Assembly (NCBI RefSeq): GCF_036825535.1
Contig: NZ_CP098813.1
Coordinates: forward strand, 744,001-808,000
Direction of reading: 5' to 3'
Length of the DNA stretch: 64,000 nt
Origin: Parasalinivibrio latis
Lineage (GTDB): Bacteria; Pseudomonadota; Gammaproteobacteria; Enterobacterales; Vibrionaceae
The position numbers were made by a program, and so were the translations under genes. Within the stretch, counting starts at the first letter, position 1. Each line of letters begins with the position of its first letter. Shown here in pieces: positions 62,643-64,000 of the stretch. The notes beneath the pieces were generated by a model that saw only the letters and a program-made list of their open reading frames with translations, was not told the origin of the DNA and made no database searches.

Positions 62643-63161
62643 TTAGCCCCTGGGATCAAAGAGTCTTTTTGATGTCGATTTTTCATACTCCAGTCCTGAC
62701 GGGTAGGACACTAGCTCCATTTGCATTCCCCATGGGGTAAGGAAATAGACCCAGGACATCCCACCGTTTGGTGTTCCTTCCATAGGAACAATGTCTCCCA
62801 GTACCTGTAAGCCTTGTTCTTTCAGATAAGTGACCGCAGCCTCGATGTCATCGACGTAGAATCCCAGGTGATGCCCCCCTACATCGGCGTTATTTGGCTG
62901 GCGCGTTGATCTTGGGATGTTGTCTGAATATTCGAATAATTCCAGATTGATATTGCCGGCGTTCATCATCGCGATCTGTTTGATTTCAGCTCTGGGATCA
63001 ACGTTTAATTGCGTCTTCATCCAGTCATCTTCAGCGCTGAACGGTCCGAATGAATAAACCAGCTTGAAATTAAAGTGTGTTTCAAAAAACGAAACTGCTT
63101 CGGCGATATTGGGGACGGTGACTCCCCAATGATCGATTTTCCTTAAACCCGGAATTGCCAT
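62643..63161 (-). CDS. VOC/glyoxalase-fold protein
   Basis: 172 residues from MAIPGLRKIDHWGVTVPNIAEAV, with a perfect AGGAGG 7 nt upstream; a long in-frame extension overlaps the next gene and is rejected. VOC fold repeats: HWGVTVPNIAEAVSFFETHF and GGHHLGFYVDDIEAAVTYLKEQG; LELFEY and MQMELVSYP hold the metal-ligand Glu positions. Likely a dioxygenase, lyase or epimerase on an unknown compound. 13 bp downstream of the SnoaL-like gene. Confidence 0.85.
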   Translation of the reverse strand: MAIPGLRKIDHWGVTVPNIAEAVSFFETHFNFKLVYSFGPFSAEDDWMKTQLNVDPRAEIKQIAMMNAGNINLELFEYSDNIPRSTRQPNNADVGGHHLGFYVDDIEAAVTYLKEQGLQVLGDIVPMEGTPNGGMSWVYFLTPWGMQMELVSYPSGLEYEKSTSKRLFDPRG

Positions 63162-63174
63162 ATCAAACCTCCTG

Positions 63175-63714
63175 TCAGATGGTAATGTAGTTGTAGCTGT
63201 CGTCAGACTTATCACGTTTTCCGCGGTATTTATCATCGTAATTCGATGCCCAGATGGCAGTGGCTGTCTGGTTTTGGTTCCAGTCAAAGACAGTCGAGCG
63301 GTGCAGGATCTTCCACTCGCCATTGCGGCGCTCGAATCGGAAGTGGTGACGTCCGCCGAGGATACCCTCTTTATCAACACCATCCTCTTCATGAACATGG
63401 TACGCCCAGACGTAGGCTTCTGCCGTCGCAGTATCGCCACTGATTTCAATAAGTGGATTGCTGATACGGTGCTGGGTTGCTTTCAGTGCGCGGAAACCCT
63501 CCATTGCCGGGTCAACAAATGCATGTGCATTGTCGTTGTAGAAAAACAATTCGGGGAAAATAGGATCCTGGTGCTCTTCAATCGCATCCTCCCAGTAGGT
63601 GGATTTCATCAGCTCGCCGTCAACACGGTCGAGGGCGCGGGCGAACTTGTACATGATTTCTGTCAGGGTCTGCTTGTCGAGGAGTTCCTGGAGTTGCTTT
63701 TCAATGTTCATCAT
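63175..63714 (-). CDS. SnoaL/NTF2-fold protein
   Basis: 179 residues; start ATG pair at 63714/63711 with GAGAGAAAA upstream. The cone-shaped NTF2 fold is indicated by KQTLTEIMYKFARALDRVDGELMKSTYWEDA, HRISNPLIEISGDTATAEAYVWAYH and GRHHFRFERRNGEWKILHRSTVFDW. Related proteins include dehydratases and dehydrochlorinases acting on ring compounds. It forms a likely two-gene operon with the VOC gene, opposite a LysR regulator. Confidence 0.83.
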   Translation of the reverse strand: MMNIEKQLQELLDKQTLTEIMYKFARALDRVDGELMKSTYWEDAIEEHQDPIFPELFFYNDNAHAFVDPAMEGFRALKATQHRISNPLIEISGDTATAEAYVWAYHVHEEDGVDKEGILGGRHHFRFERRNGEWKILHRSTVFDWNQNQTATAIWASNYDDKYRGKRDKSDDSYNYITI

Positions 63715-63786
63715 TTTTCTCTCAATTCGGTTTATATGACTTGGTGGAGCCCGTTGTCGTTGAGAGACAGTTTATGATTTACCTAA

Positions 63787-63825
63787 TAGAATAGAAGGTG
63801 GCTATAATGAATGCCTTCTATTCTA
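63787..63825. promoter_or_regulatory. Perfect 12-bp inverted repeat enclosing a TATAAT box
   Basis: TAGAATAGAAGG (63787-63798) and CCTTCTATTCTA (63814-63825), spacer 15 bp containing TATAAT at 63803-63808. It lies between the divergent SnoaL-like and LysR genes, where a LysR protein would bind. Confidence 0.75.
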
Positions 63826-63838
63826 AAATGGAATCATT

Positions 63839-64000
63839 GTGGACCAGATTGAAGCGATGCGGTTGTTTGTCCGGGTTGTGCAAAAGTCCAGTTTCTCAGC
63901 TGTGGCAAGAGAAAAAGGGACTTCCCAGGCAACGGTCAGCAAAAAAATGGCTGCGCTGGAGGAAAAGCTGGGAATCAGGCTATTGATCAGAACCAGCCGC
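63839..64000 (+). CDS. LysR-family regulator, 3' end cut by window
   Basis: 54 residues of the N-terminal winged HTH: DQIEAMRLFVRVVQKSSFS, AVAREKGTSQATVSKKMAALEEKLGIRLL. The start is GTG at 63839. The gene continues beyond base 64000. Divergent from the SnoaL-VOC pair, which it likely regulates. Confidence 0.88.
   Translation, partial: MDQIEAMRLFVRVVQKSSFSAVAREKGTSQATVSKKMAALEEKLGIRLLIRTSR

Noticed and set aside
63162..63449. 96-codon extension of the VOC protein
   Set aside because: Overlaps the SnoaL-like gene out of phase with its coding; perfect AGGAGG precedes ATG 63161.
1..64000. CRISPR array, tRNA, rRNA or insertion sequence
   Set aside because: No regular direct repeats, cloverleaf, rRNA segments or transposase motifs were recognised by eye on either strand.

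Overview
The window looks like chromosomal DNA of a marine gammaproteobacterium, most likely Vibrionaceae (Grimontia, Enterovibrio or Photobacterium relatives). This rests on a GalR and a UxuR-type regulator close to the enterobacterial proteins, a TnaC-TnaA tryptophanase locus, ArfA, AphA, an OmpU/OmpL-like porin, TRAP transport and two chemoreceptors. No rRNA, tRNA, CRISPR array, insertion sequence or prophage was recognised. Family names come from motifs read in the translations and remembered relatives; no database search was possible.

Layout. 1-1.6 kb: 3' part of a chemoreceptor gene. 1.7-9.8 kb: a galactose-type sugar locus with a GalR-like repressor, two MalK-type ATPases, two ABC permeases, a binding protein and an aldose 1-epimerase; GalR-consensus operators lie in the divergent promoter and upstream of galR. 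9.9-15.1 kb: a GNAT gene, then a methionine or S-amino-acid catabolic unit (AceE-like 2-oxoacid dehydrogenase E1, PLP gamma-lyase, divergent Lrp regulator). 15.1-19.1 kb: about 0.9 kb of AT-rich DNA and one 1029-residue exported protein resembling the translocation part of dermonecrotic-type toxins. 19.3-26.3 kb: GFA enzyme, HinT, M3 peptidase, MsbA-like exporter and a periplasmic GH13 amylase. 26.3-32.1 kb: a UDG-fold protein, a gene-poor stretch, small metabolic genes, an AraC-LysE pair and an exported PP2C-like protein.

32.2-42.0 kb is a complete D-glucuronate route: TRAP uptake (dctP, dctQ, dctM), uronate isomerase, fructuronate reductase, mannonate dehydratase, KDG kinase and KDPG aldolase, with a UxuR repressor and four UxuR/ExuR-like operators. 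42.1-44.5 kb: ArsR regulator with an ArsP/YraQ-type permease, and EamA. 44.9-47.1 kb: a chemoreceptor with a duplicated CHASE3-like sensor. 47.1-48.8 kb: tryptophanase behind a short TnaC-like leader peptide. 49.3-54.3 kb: porin, small membrane proteins and a LytS/LytTR two-component pair. 54.6-62.4 kb: msrA, cupin, 5'-nucleotidase lipoprotein, a 49-codon gene, arfA with an internal hairpin, a MOSC protein, LysE exporter, bPH protein, second GFA protein, aphA and a DUF1097 protein. 62.6-64 kb: a VOC and SnoaL-like gene pair facing a LysR regulator (cut by the window edge) across a 12-bp perfect inverted repeat.

The observations most worth following are the exported toxin-like protein, the TnaC-like leader with its possible tnaA Shine-Dalgarno sequestering repeat, the secreted PP2C-like protein, the gamma-lyase lacking the usual active-site cysteine, and the dense set of UxuR operators.
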